Shown here: one piece after another, positions 52,802 through 63,301 of the stretch
Layout: the number at the start of each line of letters is the position of its first letter
Numbering within the stretch: position 1 is the stretch's first letter
From: Actinacidiphila glaucinigra
GTDB lineage: Bacteria > Actinomycetota > Actinomycetes > Streptomycetales > Streptomycetaceae
Assembly (NCBI RefSeq): GCF_900188405.1
Contig: NZ_FZOF01000019.1
Location: forward strand, 110,286-174,285
Direction: 5' to 3'
DNA length: 64,000 bases
Translations under genes and position numbers: made by a program
The notes under the pieces: generated by a model
Seen by the model: the letters and a program-made list of their open reading frames with translations, nothing else
The model's database searches: none
What the model was told of the DNA's origin: nothing

Positions 52802-53232
52802 TCCCGCCCCCGGATGTGCCCGGATGTGTCACTGTCCGGGACTGCGCCCGCACGGACCGTTTTCCCCTGACCGTTCTGGTGTGCCCTCGACGGGCGATCG
52901 GGGGGCGGGCGACGACCGGCGCGGCGCTCGGCGACCGCGTCCCTGGTCCCGCCGGGCTCGAGCACGGCCCGCGCGACGATCTGCTGTCGAGGGGCTGCCC
53001 TGATCATGCTCATCGCGGCGGTCCTGCCGCGCCGGATCCGCAGCGACTGGCAGCCCGGGCGGCCCCTCGTCTTCTGCGCCGACGTCGCGCGGACGGGCGG
53101 CGGCGAGCCGCCGCGCCGTGCGCCGGAGCACCGCGATCCCATGCCCTCGCTGCTCGCCGCCCTCACCGGGCTCGCGACGGTCGTCGCGCCCTGACGGACC
53201 GGGGCTCGCGGACCGGGCCTAGCGGATCGGGC
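52802..53232. other. 431-nt intergenic region, no convincing gene
   Basis: Short open frames exist on both strands but show no family resemblance and no ribosome-binding site. A frame 53006-53194 (+) and one 52756-53166 (-) were considered and not called. The region ends in a 14-bp triplicate repeat. Confidence 0.5.
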
Positions 53233-53249
53233 CTAGCGGATCGGGCTGA
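53208..53249. repeat. Three tandem copies of a 14-bp unit at a gene end
   Basis: GCGGACCGGGCCTA (53208-53221), GCGGATCGGGCCTA (53222-53235) and GCGGATCGGGCTGA (53236-53249). The stop codon of the minus-strand gene (53233-53235) lies in the second copy. Confidence 0.85.
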
Positions 53250-53928
53250 CCGACAGCCCCGGCAGGCCGCGCCGTACGGCGACCGAGCCGTACGGCGTGC
53301 GCAGCCGCAGCCACGGGCCCGCGGCGAGCAGCAGCACCGCGGGCTGCTCGGCGGCGCGCGGTGCGGGGACGGCCGTGCGCACCGGGCGGAGGAAGCCCAG
53401 CGCGTGGGCGGCGTGCACCACCCGCAGCGGCAGACCGGTGGCGCCGAGCCGCCGGGACCAGATGTCGTCGGCGATGGCGTCCAGCTCCGCGCGGGTGCGG
53501 CTCTCGGGCCGCAGCGCCTCGCTGCGGTCGCGGAACTCGGTCACCGCGGCAGCGGCCACGGCGCGTACGTCCTCCGCGGACGGCAGCCCCTGTACCTGCT
53601 CCCAGCCGCCGCGCGGCGGAAGCAGCCCGGCCCAGGCCGGACCGGTGACGGCCGGGGGCACGGCGACCGTGCCCGTCACGTCGTCGATGCCGTCGAGCAA
53701 CTGCCCGGCGGAGACCGTCGAGTCCAGGTCGCCGGCGGCCCCGTCGAGCTCGGCGGTACGGACGGCCAGGACCCCGCCGCCGAAGGGCGGCTGCCCGAAC
53801 ACGGCGAGCACCGTGCCCGAGGCGCGCAGCCGGACGACGGCGGCCTTGTCCCAGCGGAGCAGCCGGACCAGGAAGGCGGCGAAACCGTCCGCCTCCCTGG
53901 CGTCGACGAGGCGCAGGGGTGCCGTCAT
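53233..53928 (-). CDS. Conserved hypothetical protein in the ettA operon
   Basis: 231 residues, cytosolic, no signal or membrane helix. I do not recognise the fold. Conserved-looking parts include RLLRWDKAAVVRLRASGTVLAVFG, VRAVAAAAVTEFRDRSEAL and a C-terminal RTPYGSVAVRRGLPGLSVSPIR. The ATG overlaps the thioesterase stop (ATGA), so it is co-translated with that gene in an ettA-thioesterase-hypothetical operon. Its stop sits in a 14-bp tandem repeat. Confidence 0.78.
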   Translation of the reverse strand: MTAPLRLVDAREADGFAAFLVRLLRWDKAAVVRLRASGTVLAVFGQPPFGGGVLAVRTAELDGAAGDLDSTVSAGQLLDGIDDVTGTVAVPPAVTGPAWAGLLPPRGGWEQVQGLPSAEDVRAVAAAAVTEFRDRSEALRPESRTRAELDAIADDIWSRRLGATGLPLRVVHAAHALGFLRPVRTAVPAPRAAEQPAVLLLAAGPWLRLRTPYGSVAVRRGLPGLSVSPIR

Positions 53929-54377
53929 GCGGCGACTGCCTCCTTGCCGGCGGCGCCGGAGCCGCTCGCGCTGTCGTCGAAGTACTCCTCGAGGAAGGAC
54001 CGCTCCTCCGCCGTGATCCGGCGCGGCCGGCCCTTCTCGAGGTTGTACGGCACCACGACCGTGGAGGCGCGCACATAGACCGCCTCCGCGTCCTTGACCT
54101 CGTACGCGACGGTCAGGGAGGCGGCGGTCAGCTTGGTCACCCACGTCTCGACGGTCACCGGCTCGTGCCGGTGCACCAGCGGGCGCAGATAGTCGATCTC
54201 GTGGCGGGCGACGACCGACCCGCCGGTGAACGACTCGCTGCCCTCCCCGGGCGCCAGCCGGAACATGAAGTCGATCCGGGCCTCCTCCAGGTAGCGGAGG
54301 AAGACCACGTTGTTGACGTGCCCGAAGGCGTCCATGTCCGACCAGCGCAGCGGGCAGCGGTAGATGTGACGCGCCAT
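53925..54377 (-). CDS. Acyl-CoA thioesterase (4HBT hot-dog family)
   Basis: 150-residue hot-dog fold thioesterase. The active-site helix is RWSDMDAFGHVNNVVFLRYLEEARIDF, with the aspartate and GHVNN typical of 4-hydroxybenzoyl-CoA thioesterase-like enzymes. It hydrolyses an unknown acyl-CoA. The ATG at 54377 lies 7 nt after the ettA stop; longer upstream frames are shadows of ettA. Widely found beside ettA in actinobacteria. Confidence 0.9.
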   Translation of the reverse strand: MARHIYRCPLRWSDMDAFGHVNNVVFLRYLEEARIDFMFRLAPGEGSESFTGGSVVARHEIDYLRPLVHRHEPVTVETWVTKLTAASLTVAYEVKDAEAVYVRASTVVVPYNLEKGRPRRITAEERSFLEEYFDDSASGSGAAGKEAVAA

Positions 54378-54384
54378 CTGCCGA

Positions 54385-56049
<1,665 letters not shown>

Positions 56050-56299
56050 GAGAAACCGTCCGGCATTCGATGTGTGGGCAGATACACCCCATCTTGCCAG
56101 CCGTCCACCCCCGGGCGGAAACGAGTACCCGGGCGACGTCCCTCACGCCCGCGACCTGGGCCCCACCGTCCGGCGCCCCGTCGTCACCGGCCGTCGCCGG
56201 TCCGTACGGGACGACCCCGGCTCGGCCCAGGGTCGGGCCGGGCCGTGATCGTGGCCGTGGCCGTGGCCGCACGGTCGGATCGTGAGCCCGCGGCGCGCG

Positions 56300-56725
56300 T
56301 CAGAAGTGACCCGCGTACAGCAGCTCGCCGTTCTCGGCGAAGACGCTGACCCGCCCGCGCCCGGTCTCGCTGTTGGTCCAGCTCGCGAACGCGTTGGCGA
56401 TCAGCCTGCCGTTCTCGGACGTGGCCCGTGCGCCGTTGAGGTCCGTGGCGACGAACGCGCGGTCGGTGCCCTTCTCCCAGCCTCCGGAGATTGCCTTGAT
56501 CGCATCGGCCAGCGCATAGATGGTGCCGTCATCGGCGCGCTCGCGGAGAAACGACCGCGCGGCCTTCCGCGATGCCTCGGGGTCGTCGTCGGGAGGCAGC
56601 GTGGAGACGGTGATGACCTCGTCGGGGGCGGGCCTGGACACCCAGGGGGCGTCGCACCCGGCCGTCACGGCTGATCCGGCCGCCACAACGACCAGGAGAG
56701 CAAGGTTGATTGCCGTTCTGCGCAC
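56300..56725 (-). CDS. Small lipoprotein, function unknown
   Basis: 141 residues. Start GTG 56725 is preferred to ATG 56737 because GGAGG lies 5 nt upstream and gives a clean signal: RRTAINLALLVVVAAGSAVTAGC, with lipidated Cys at residue 24 (lipobox TAGC, slightly atypical). The mature part (about 117 residues) has PDEVITVSTLPPDDDPEASRKAARSFLRERADDGTIYALADAI and a C-terminal RVSVFAENGELLYAGHF. No domain recognised. Convergent-free: flanked by 249 nt toward ettA and 216 nt toward the adhesin. Confidence 0.75.
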   Translation of the reverse strand: MRRTAINLALLVVVAAGSAVTAGCDAPWVSRPAPDEVITVSTLPPDDDPEASRKAARSFLRERADDGTIYALADAIKAISGGWEKGTDRAFVATDLNGARATSENGRLIANAFASWTNSETGRGRVSVFAENGELLYAGHF

Positions 56726-56879
56726 GCGATCCTCCATGCAGGGGTGTCCTCTTGCCGTTGCCGTGCAGTTGACGCGTCGGTGACCGCGCAGACCCTACCG
56801 GGCAAGAGGCCAGGGCTTGTCGGCCTGGATCGATTGCCGCCGGGTCCCGCCGGCGACGGCGGGCGTGCCGGGGAACTGC

Positions 56880-56915
56880 GAAGGGGGCGGAGGTCTGTCG
56901 ACCTCCGCCCCCTTC
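56880..56915 (-). terminator. 16-bp perfect hairpin after the adhesin gene
   Basis: Arms 56880-56895 and 56900-56915 perfectly complementary around TGTC, 26 nt beyond the stop of the minus-strand thioester-domain gene. Confidence 0.85.
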
Positions 56916-56941
56916 ACTCAGGAGCGGCCTGCGGGGTCAGT

Positions 56942-58360
56942 TCACTCGGCGGAGGGGGCCGCCTTCTTCTTCCGGAGGAAGAAGACCGCGCCGCCACCGA
57001 CGACGACCAGGGCGATCGCGATGCCGGCGATCACCGGGGTGGCGCTGCTCGACCCGGTCTCGGCGAGGTCGCCACCGGTGGTGGAGCCGATGTCACCCGT
57101 GCCCTCGGAGGAGCCGCCGGCCGTGGCCGGGCTGGGCGAGGAGGACGGGGTGCCGCCGCCGTTGCCGGCGGTCTGGCAGTCGAGAACGCCCTCGAAGGTC
57201 TTCTCGAAGCCCTCGGGGCCGGAGATGGTGACCTTGTAGTGCTGGTCCTCGGCCACCGGCACGGTGATGGTCTCGGACTTGCCGGCCTCGACCGTGTAGT
57301 CCTTGTCGGCCAGCTTGAAGGTGAACGGCTGGTCGCCCTCGTTGGCGGCCGTCACGTCCAGGCCGTTCTTGGCGCAGTTGACCTCGGCGGAGACCGCGGG
57401 GATCGGGCCCTTGGCGGCCCAGGTGCCGGTCGCGGTCGCGGAGACGGAGCTGTCGCTGGAGCCGGCGAGGATCTGGACCTGGGTGGTGCTGTCGACGCCC
57501 GTGAAAGCGCGGCCGACCGGCAGCTTGGTGTTGGCCGTGGCGGTCAGCGAGGTCGTGCCGTCGGGGGTGCCGGCCGCGACGTCGAAGTAGAGCTCGTCGC
57601 CGTCCTTGGCGGAGGTGACCGCGGTGCCGTTCTTGTCGGTGACCTTGACGCCGGAGGGGTTGCCGGGCGCGGGGCTCACCTGGACGGTGGCGGCGTTGGT
57701 GCCGACCTTGATCGGACCGAGCAGGTCACCGGCCTTGCCGGAGACCGCGGGCGGGTCGAGGGTCAGCGACGCCGCGGGCTCCTTGAGGTCCTTGGCGTTC
57801 CCCTCCAGCCAGTCCGCGAGCTGCTCGGCGACCGGGTTGACCGCGGTCACGTCGGCCTTGTCGGAGAAGCGCCAGATGGCCACCTGAGTACCGGCGGCGG
57901 CGAGCTCCGGAGTCAGCGCGCCGTCCTCGATCTCAGCCGTCTTCTGCAGGGCGGAGAGGTCGTCGACCTGGGGGTACGAGTTCTGCAGGATCCAGTTGAT
58001 CTTCCCCGCATCGTCGTTGTCGTGCAGGCTCGACTGGTCCCAGGAGACTTCCTTGTACTTCGCCTCGGTCTGCGTGGGGTTCTTGATGTCGATGCAGTAC
58101 GTCTGGATCGTGCCGCCGCCGTCGACGGACATCTCGAAGAGGCCGGCGCTGACGTGCTCCTCCGCCTTGCCCTCCTCCTTGATGACGGCCTTGTCGGCGG
58201 TCTTCAGGCCGCCGAGCGTCGCCGTCGCACCGGGCGCGGTGGGGGTCGCGTCGTCCGCGATGGCGGACCCGGCAACGGCTATGGAACCCGCCGCGAGGAG
58301 GCCGGAGGCCACCATCGCAACGGAAAGACGGGCAGCTCCCCGCCTCCGTACAGTGAACAT
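56942..58360 (-). CDS. Thioester-domain surface adhesin with LAETG sorting signal
   Basis: 472-residue cell-wall protein. Signal peptide 1-36 (AIA-DD), a class I thioester (TQXA) domain with Cys89 in TYCIDIKNP and Gln159 in GTQVAIWRF, which would form an internal Cys-Gln thioester able to bond covalently to host or surface amines, two Ig-like/beta domains (about 200-405), a Ser/Thr/Pro/Gly linker, and LAETG (432-436) with helix and RKKK tail. LAXTG is the class E sortase signal usual in Streptomyces. GGAGGGG 7 nt before the ATG decides the start. Perhaps involved in aerial-hypha or surface attachment. Confidence 0.9.
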   Translation of the reverse strand: MFTVRRRGAARLSVAMVASGLLAAGSIAVAGSAIADDATPTAPGATATLGGLKTADKAVIKEEGKAEEHVSAGLFEMSVDGGGTIQTYCIDIKNPTQTEAKYKEVSWDQSSLHDNDDAGKINWILQNSYPQVDDLSALQKTAEIEDGALTPELAAAGTQVAIWRFSDKADVTAVNPVAEQLADWLEGNAKDLKEPAASLTLDPPAVSGKAGDLLGPIKVGTNAATVQVSPAPGNPSGVKVTDKNGTAVTSAKDGDELYFDVAAGTPDGTTSLTATANTKLPVGRAFTGVDSTTQVQILAGSSDSSVSATATGTWAAKGPIPAVSAEVNCAKNGLDVTAANEGDQPFTFKLADKDYTVEAGKSETITVPVAEDQHYKVTISGPEGFEKTFEGVLDCQTAGNGGGTPSSSPSPATAGGSSEGTGDIGSTTGGDLAETGSSSATPVIAGIAIALVVVGGGAVFFLRKKKAAPSAE

Positions 58361-58542
58361 GAATTTCCCCTCCGGGCGAGGCTGGTCGTGGGGGCACGCC
58401 TCGCCGTCAGCTGTGGATCCCCGCGGAAAGCCGGGGTACCGCTGAATCCTAGGAACCAACCGCACCAAAGCCACCGGGATTCACGGCCGCCCGAGAATTC
58501 GAATCGCAATCGTTACCCGTGCGTAGGCATGAACGTGAAATT

Positions 58543-58559
58543 GTCGATAAATCATCGAC
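58543..58559. promoter_or_regulatory. Inverted repeat upstream of the adhesin gene
   Basis: GTCGAT (58543-58548) and ATCGAC (58554-58559) around AAATC, in an AT-rich patch. Possible operator between ssbB and the adhesin gene, 183 nt upstream of the adhesin ATG. Confidence 0.4.
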
Positions 58560-58584
58560 GTTTTACCGCAGGGCGAATGCGCAG

Positions 58585-58605
58585 CTGTCCGGCTTATCCG
58601 GACAG
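58585..58605 (-). terminator. Hairpin enclosing the ssbB stop codon
   Basis: CTGTCCGG (58585-58592) and CCGGACAG (58598-58605); the stop codon (58594-58596) lies in the loop. Likely terminator of the dynA-dynB-ssbB unit. Confidence 0.6.
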
Positions 58606-59040
58606 TGCGGCCAGTGGATCACCGGCCGGCGACTCCCCGGCGCCGGCCGCGGAATTCGGAACCATGAGTTCCGGCCGGGCCGCGGACAGCCGCCGGAACG
58701 CCGAGGTGCCCCGCGTCAGATCGTGGCCGCAGGCGATCGCGTCGACGTCGGCCGAGATCCAGCGCTGACCGTCGCGCTCCTCCTCACGCACCCTCAGGCG
58801 GCCCTGGACGAGCAGCGGTTCGCCGACCCCGACCGAGGCCACCACGTTCTCCCCCAGCTGCCGCCAGGCCCACACCGTGTAGAAGCTGGTGTGCCCGTCC
58901 GACCAGCCGCCGCGCTCCCGGTCCCAGCGGCGCGCTGTCGTGGCCAGGCGGAACCTGGCGACCGGGACGCCCGTGGGCGTCTTGCGGAATTCCGGCCTGG
59001 TGGCGACATTCCCCACGACGGTGACCAGTGTCTCGTTCAT
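58594..59040 (-). CDS. ssbB: Single-stranded DNA-binding protein SsbB
   Basis: 148-residue SSB paralogue with one OB fold (about 1-110): NETLVTVVGNVATRPEFRKTPTGVPVARFRLA and FYTVWAWRQLGENVVASVGVGEPLLVQGRLRV. The C-terminus (GDPLAALSG) lacks the acidic DDDxPF tip that recruits repair and replication enzymes in the essential SsbA, so this is the second SSB, which in S. coelicolor is needed for chromosome segregation at sporulation. Downstream of dynB by 115 nt on the same strand. Confidence 0.9.
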   Translation of the reverse strand: MNETLVTVVGNVATRPEFRKTPTGVPVARFRLATTARRWDRERGGWSDGHTSFYTVWAWRQLGENVVASVGVGEPLLVQGRLRVREEERDGQRWISADVDAIACGHDLTRGTSAFRRLSAARPELMVPNSAAGAGESPAGDPLAALSG

Positions 59041-59155
59041 TGCCGATGCTCCCCCGTTGCCGTCGCCGGCCGGCGACCCCCTGCCGCCGGCCCCGCGATG
59101 GCTCCATGGTGCGCCCGCCGCGCCCCCCGTGGAGGAATCGGATTCAACCTGTGGA

Positions 59156-60754
59156 TTACTGGCCCGCTGTGGACAACTCCGTCATCCGGAAGTGGTTTCC
59201 GGTGAGCACCCCGTACTGCTCCCGCACTTCCCGGTAGCGCAGCAATTCCGCCGCCAGCGGTTCCAGCACCCGCGCCCGCCCGCAGTCGGCCGCCGCGTCG
59301 GCCATCCGCCGCTCCGCGGCCTGACCGTGCCGCCGGGCCGGGCCCCGGGCCGCGAACCGGCTCACCCGGGTGAGCACCGGACCGCCCAGAGCGCCCACGG
59401 CCAGCAGCACGGGCGGCAGCCACCACGGCAGCCGCAGCGCGCCCGCCGCCGTCACGGTCCCGGAAACCAGCGCCGCCGTCGCGAGCAGCGCCAGCAGCCA
59501 CTGCGCCGTGCCGACCGCCGACCACCACCGGGGACGCAGCGGCTCGTCGGGCGCCGCCCGCTCCACCGCCGTGTCCAGCGCCTCCGGGAGCGTGCGCCCA
59601 CCGCGGCGCGCCGCTTCCCGTACCGCCTGCGCCCATGGAGCGGGCAGCCCTGCCACGGCCTCCGCCGCGACCGACCGCACCGCCTCGTCGACCGACGCGC
59701 GGGACGCCGACAGCGCCGGGCGGCGGCCGTCGAAGGCGTCGTCGCCCGACCCGCCGCCGCGGACCCGGCGCAGTTGCCGCCACGGGGTGCCGCACGCCTC
59801 GTCGGCGGCCCTGGCCCACGCGCGCTCCGCCGCCCGGCCCGCCGCCGCGGCGCCGACGGCATGCGCGAGGCTCGCCGTGAAGTCCTCGCGGGCCCGGTCG
59901 GTGAGCCCCGTCACCCCCTCCGCGACGTACAGCGGGCGCAGCCGCTCGGCGAGCCCGTCCACGTCCGCGGACAGCCGCCGGCTCGCGGCGGCGCGCTCGG
60001 ACACGACCTGGCCGACGGCCGCCCTCAGTTCCGGGACGCCGTCGCCGCTCAGCGCCGAGACGGCCATCACCATGGCGCCGTCCTCGCCGTGCTCGCCGAC
60101 GGCGAGCCCGTCGTCGTCGAGGAGGCGCCGCAGGTCGTCCAGGACCTGCTCGACGGCCTCCTCCGGGAGCCGGTCGATCTGGTTGAGGACGACGATCGTC
60201 ACGTCGGCGTGCCCGGCCAGCGGCCGCAGGTAGCGCTCGTGGAGCGCGGCGTCCGCGTACTTCTCCGGGTCGAGCACCCACACGATCACGTCCACGAGCT
60301 TCAGCACCCGGTCCACCTGGTCGCGGTGGGCGGTCGCCGCCGAGTCGTGGTCCGGCAGGTCGAGCAGGACCAGGCCGGCGGGCCCGTCGTCCGTCCGTTC
60401 CGCCACCGCGTCCAGGGCGCTGTGCCGGGCGAACCGGGCCTTGGGCGCGATGCCGAGCCGGTCCAGCAGCCCGGAGGCGCCCCGGGGGTCCCAGGCGCAG
60501 GCGACGGGTGCGGAGGTCGTGGGCCGCCGGACGCCGATCCTCGACAGCTCCAGTCCGGTCAGCGCGTTGAACAGCGACGACTTGCCGCTGCCGGTCGCCC
60601 CGGCGAGCGCCACCACCGTGTGGTCGGCGGAGAGCCGGCGCCGGTCGCCGACCCGTTCCAGCAGCTCCCCCGCCCCGTCGAGCGCCTCGTGGCTCACGCG
60701 GGTGCGCGACAGCCCGAGCAGTTCCGACAGCGCGTCCACCCGCTCCGTGAGCAC
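59156..60754 (-). CDS. dynB: Dynamin-like GTPase DynB with two membrane helices
   Basis: 532-residue large GTPase. G1 GATGSGKSS (52-60), a G3-type LLDLPDHDS, G4 NQID, a helical stalk region, and a hairpin of two transmembrane helices (WLLALLATAALVSGTV and WWLPPVLLAVGALGG) near residue 430. This matches DynB of S. venezuelae, which anchors the DynAB complex to sporulation septa and stabilises FtsZ rings. GTG start, 4 nt after the dynA stop, so the two are coupled. Confidence 0.87.
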   Translation of the reverse strand: MLTERVDALSELLGLSRTRVSHEALDGAGELLERVGDRRRLSADHTVVALAGATGSGKSSLFNALTGLELSRIGVRRPTTSAPVACAWDPRGASGLLDRLGIAPKARFARHSALDAVAERTDDGPAGLVLLDLPDHDSAATAHRDQVDRVLKLVDVIVWVLDPEKYADAALHERYLRPLAGHADVTIVVLNQIDRLPEEAVEQVLDDLRRLLDDDGLAVGEHGEDGAMVMAVSALSGDGVPELRAAVGQVVSERAAASRRLSADVDGLAERLRPLYVAEGVTGLTDRAREDFTASLAHAVGAAAAGRAAERAWARAADEACGTPWRQLRRVRGGGSGDDAFDGRRPALSASRASVDEAVRSVAAEAVAGLPAPWAQAVREAARRGGRTLPEALDTAVERAAPDEPLRPRWWSAVGTAQWLLALLATAALVSGTVTAAGALRLPWWLPPVLLAVGALGGPVLTRVSRFAARGPARRHGQAAERRMADAAADCGRARVLEPLAAELLRYREVREQYGVLTGNHFRMTELSTAGQ

Positions 60755-60758
60755 CTGA

Positions 60759-62408
60759 TCACCTCTCCTGCAGTCCGTACGACTTCTGCACGACCGAAAG
60801 CTCCGCGATCAGCGCGGCCTGCTGGCCCGCCGTCACATCCAGGGCCTCCACCGGGAGCACCCGCAGTTCCCGCTCGGCGTCGAGCACGTCGCCGACGAGC
60901 CGGTCCAGTTCCTCGCGCGCCCGGTCGCCCGCCCGCAGCGCCGCGTGCGCGCCGACGAGGGAGGCAAGCCGTTCCCCCGCGACCGTGCCCTTGCGGCCGC
61001 CGAGCACGGCGACGGCGATCAGCGCCGCCGCGTGCTGCGGATCGGCGCCCTCGGCGCTCCCGCGCACCGCCTTGTGCGCCAGGCGGTTCACCGTGAACCC
61101 CCAGGTGTCGACGGCCTCCTCGATCCGCTCGGCCGCCTCGTCCGCCGCCGCCTCCGGTTCGGTGTCCTCCGCCAGGACGGCGCCGGCGCGGTCGCCGCGC
61201 CAGGCGTCGAGGGTCCGCTCGTCCGCCGTCGCGACCTCGGTGCGCAGCAGCGCGGCCAGGCTGTCGGCCAGGGCGGCCGCCAGGGCCGCCGGGCCGCAGT
61301 CGGGATAGCCGCGCCAGCTGGCCAGGGCCTCACCGGCGAGCAGCGCCCCTTCCCCGACGGCCTCCTGGACGCGCGATTCGGCCTCGTCGTAGGCCTCGTC
61401 CACATGACGGGTCAGGCGCACCGCCGCGGCGTGCTGCGCGGCCGAGGCGCCGGCCAGTTCCGGGAGCCGGTTCCCGAGCGAGCCGAGTACGCCGGACGCG
61501 GTGCGCCGCACCGCCTGGTGCCGTGCCGCCGGGTCCTCGGCGCAGTGCGCGAGCCAGCTGCCGAGCGCCGCCACCGCGGTGTGCGGCAGCAGCCCGCCGG
61601 ACCCGGCGGACTCCGGCAGCTCCGGAACGGTGAAGCGCGGCACGTCCCCGAGCCCGGCGCGGGTCAGCAGCGCCGCGTAGTGCTGGGAGACGTCCTCGGC
61701 GATCTGGTGCGGCACCCGGTCCAGGACGGTGGCCAGGGTGACGTCGTACTCCTTGGCCGTACGGAGCAGGTGCCACGGCACGGCGTCGGCGTAGCGCGAC
61801 GCGGTGGTCACCAGGATCCAGATGTCGGCCGCGCAGAGCAGTTCGGCCGCGAGTTCGCGGTTGCGGGAGACGAGGGAGTCGATGTCGGGCGCGTCCAGCA
61901 GGGCGAGGCCGCGCGGCAGCGTGTCGTCGGTCTCCAGGCGTAGCCACAGCCTGGTCTCCTCCGCCTCGCGCTCCTCGTCGTTCCCGTCCGCACCCTCGGC
62001 CCCGTCGGCGTCGGCCGCGGTCCGGGGCCGCGGCGCCCAGGCGCGGGCCAGGCCCGGCAGCACCCGCGGATCGGCGAACCACGCGCGGTCCTGGGGGTGG
62101 CACACGAGCACCGGTGTGCGCGTCGTGGGGCGCAGCACGCCCGCGTCGCTCACCCGGCGCCCGATCAGCGAGTTCACGAGCGTGGACTTCCCCGCGCCCG
62201 TCGAACCGCCCACCACGGCCAGCAGCGGCGCTTCGGGCGCCTTCAGCCGGGGCACCAGATAGTCGTCGAGCTGCGCCAGCAGTTCCTGTCGTGTGCGGCG
62301 GGCCCGCTCGGTTCCGGGAAGGGGGAGCGGAAAGCGCGCGTCCGCGACGCAGCCGCGCAGCGCCGACAGCGCGTCGAGGAGTTCGGGCCGTACATCCAAG
62401 ATCGCCAC
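60759..62408 (-). CDS. dynA: Dynamin-like GTPase DynA
   Basis: 549-residue GTPase without membrane helices. G1 is GGSTGAGKST; G3 is ALLDAPDID; TTASRYADAVPWHLL lies in the position of the G4 region. Paralogue and partner of DynB: in S. venezuelae DynA reaches the septum through DynB. The GTG at 62408 is preferred (homologues begin xLDVRPxLLDALSALR; a CATTCT element lies 6 nt upstream, similar to the leaderless pattern); ATG 62426 is the alternative. First gene of the dynA-dynB unit. Confidence 0.87.
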   Translation of the reverse strand: MAILDVRPELLDALSALRGCVADARFPLPLPGTERARRTRQELLAQLDDYLVPRLKAPEAPLLAVVGGSTGAGKSTLVNSLIGRRVSDAGVLRPTTRTPVLVCHPQDRAWFADPRVLPGLARAWAPRPRTAADADGAEGADGNDEEREAEETRLWLRLETDDTLPRGLALLDAPDIDSLVSRNRELAAELLCAADIWILVTTASRYADAVPWHLLRTAKEYDVTLATVLDRVPHQIAEDVSQHYAALLTRAGLGDVPRFTVPELPESAGSGGLLPHTAVAALGSWLAHCAEDPAARHQAVRRTASGVLGSLGNRLPELAGASAAQHAAAVRLTRHVDEAYDEAESRVQEAVGEGALLAGEALASWRGYPDCGPAALAAALADSLAALLRTEVATADERTLDAWRGDRAGAVLAEDTEPEAAADEAAERIEEAVDTWGFTVNRLAHKAVRGSAEGADPQHAAALIAVAVLGGRKGTVAGERLASLVGAHAALRAGDRAREELDRLVGDVLDAERELRVLPVEALDVTAGQQAALIAELSVVQKSYGLQER

Positions 62409-62730
62409 AGTGGCAGAATGCCCCATTTTGATGGGTTTTTGAAGCGTATTCCGCCTGGTTCACATCATTCGGCCCGCAAGAAGGCCGGAACGGGACAGAA
62501 GGGCCGGAAGAGACACCGGCATAACGAGTGCACAACAGCCGTCGGCTGAGGCGGCAAAACTGGTGCGACATTCGCACCTGCCTGCGATTATCAGACCGCT
62601 TCACCGAACCTACACAACGTGTCATGAAGGCGAAGCAACCGGCCGCACATCAGCCGCGCCCTATCCTTGTCCCCGGCAAGGTCACGGAACCGTCGACACA
62701 AGGGGCGGGTTCGGTCGCGGCCAACGTCCG
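62409..62730. other. 322-nt region between dynA and tRNA-Arg
   Basis: No gene recognised. Less GC-rich than neighbours, so it probably holds divergent promoters: one for dynA near 62410-62450 and one for the tRNA, where TATCCT (62662-62667) could be a -10 box. Confidence 0.5.
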
Positions 62731-62803
62731 GCCCCCGTAGCTCAGTGGATAGAGCAGGCGCCTTCTAAGCGCTTGGCCGCAGGTTCGAGTCCTGCCGGGG
62801 GCA
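62731..62803 (+). tRNA. tRNA-Arg (anticodon TCT)
   Basis: Cloverleaf by eye: acceptor GCCCCCG/CGGGGGC, D arm GCTC/GAGC, anticodon stem GGCGC/GCGCT with loop CTTCTAA, T arm GCAGG/CCTGC with TTCGAGT, discriminator A. The anticodon TCT reads AGA, a rare codon in this GC-rich genome. The CCA end is not fully encoded (ACCC follows). Confidence 0.95.
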
Positions 62804-62811
62804 CCCACTGC

Positions 62812-62837
62812 GCCCCTCCTGATGGAGGGGCTTTTTT
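62812..62837 (+). terminator. Rho-independent terminator of tRNA-Arg
   Basis: GCCCCTCC (62812-62819), TGAT loop, GGAGGGGC (62824-62831), then six T. Canonical. Confidence 0.93.
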
Positions 62838-63301
62838 GCTGGTCGCAGCCCTGTCGCCGGGTGAGGCGGGCCGCGCCGGGCCACTCCCGTACGGGTCACG
62901 GCAGGGCTGCAACGCCGCCCGGCCGCCACGGGGTTCGCGCCGGTGGCGCGGTCGCACGGGTGCCGGGTCCCGGTGGCGGTGCGGCGATCGTCACCCGGCT
63001 CGGGGGGTCTCCCCCGGCCTCGATCCGCGTCCGGTGATCATCGGCCCGGCCGGAGACACAACGCGCGTAGGCGGCAGGCGGAACGGGAGCCCTGCTGCCC
63101 GCCCACCCGGCGAGTCACGCCCGTGGGGGGCCCGCGTCGGGCCACCGGGCCGGGCGGGTGTGCCGCAGGTCGTGGACCCGTGTGCCGGGCGGCGAGGCGA
63201 ACTCGGACGGCGTGAGGACCCACCGCCGAGCGGTGCGCCCGGCGCGGCGAAAAACCGACCCCCGAGGCGGTCCACCGCGCCCGGCCGGGCGGCCCAAACG
63301 A

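Noticed and set aside
53006..53194. 62-codon open frame on the plus strand
   Set aside because: No ribosome-binding site, no family resemblance, and composition like surrounding non-coding DNA.
62731..62803. tRNA-Arg as an attachment site for an integrated element
   Set aside because: I found no second copy of the tRNA 3' end and no integrase or excisionase in the window.
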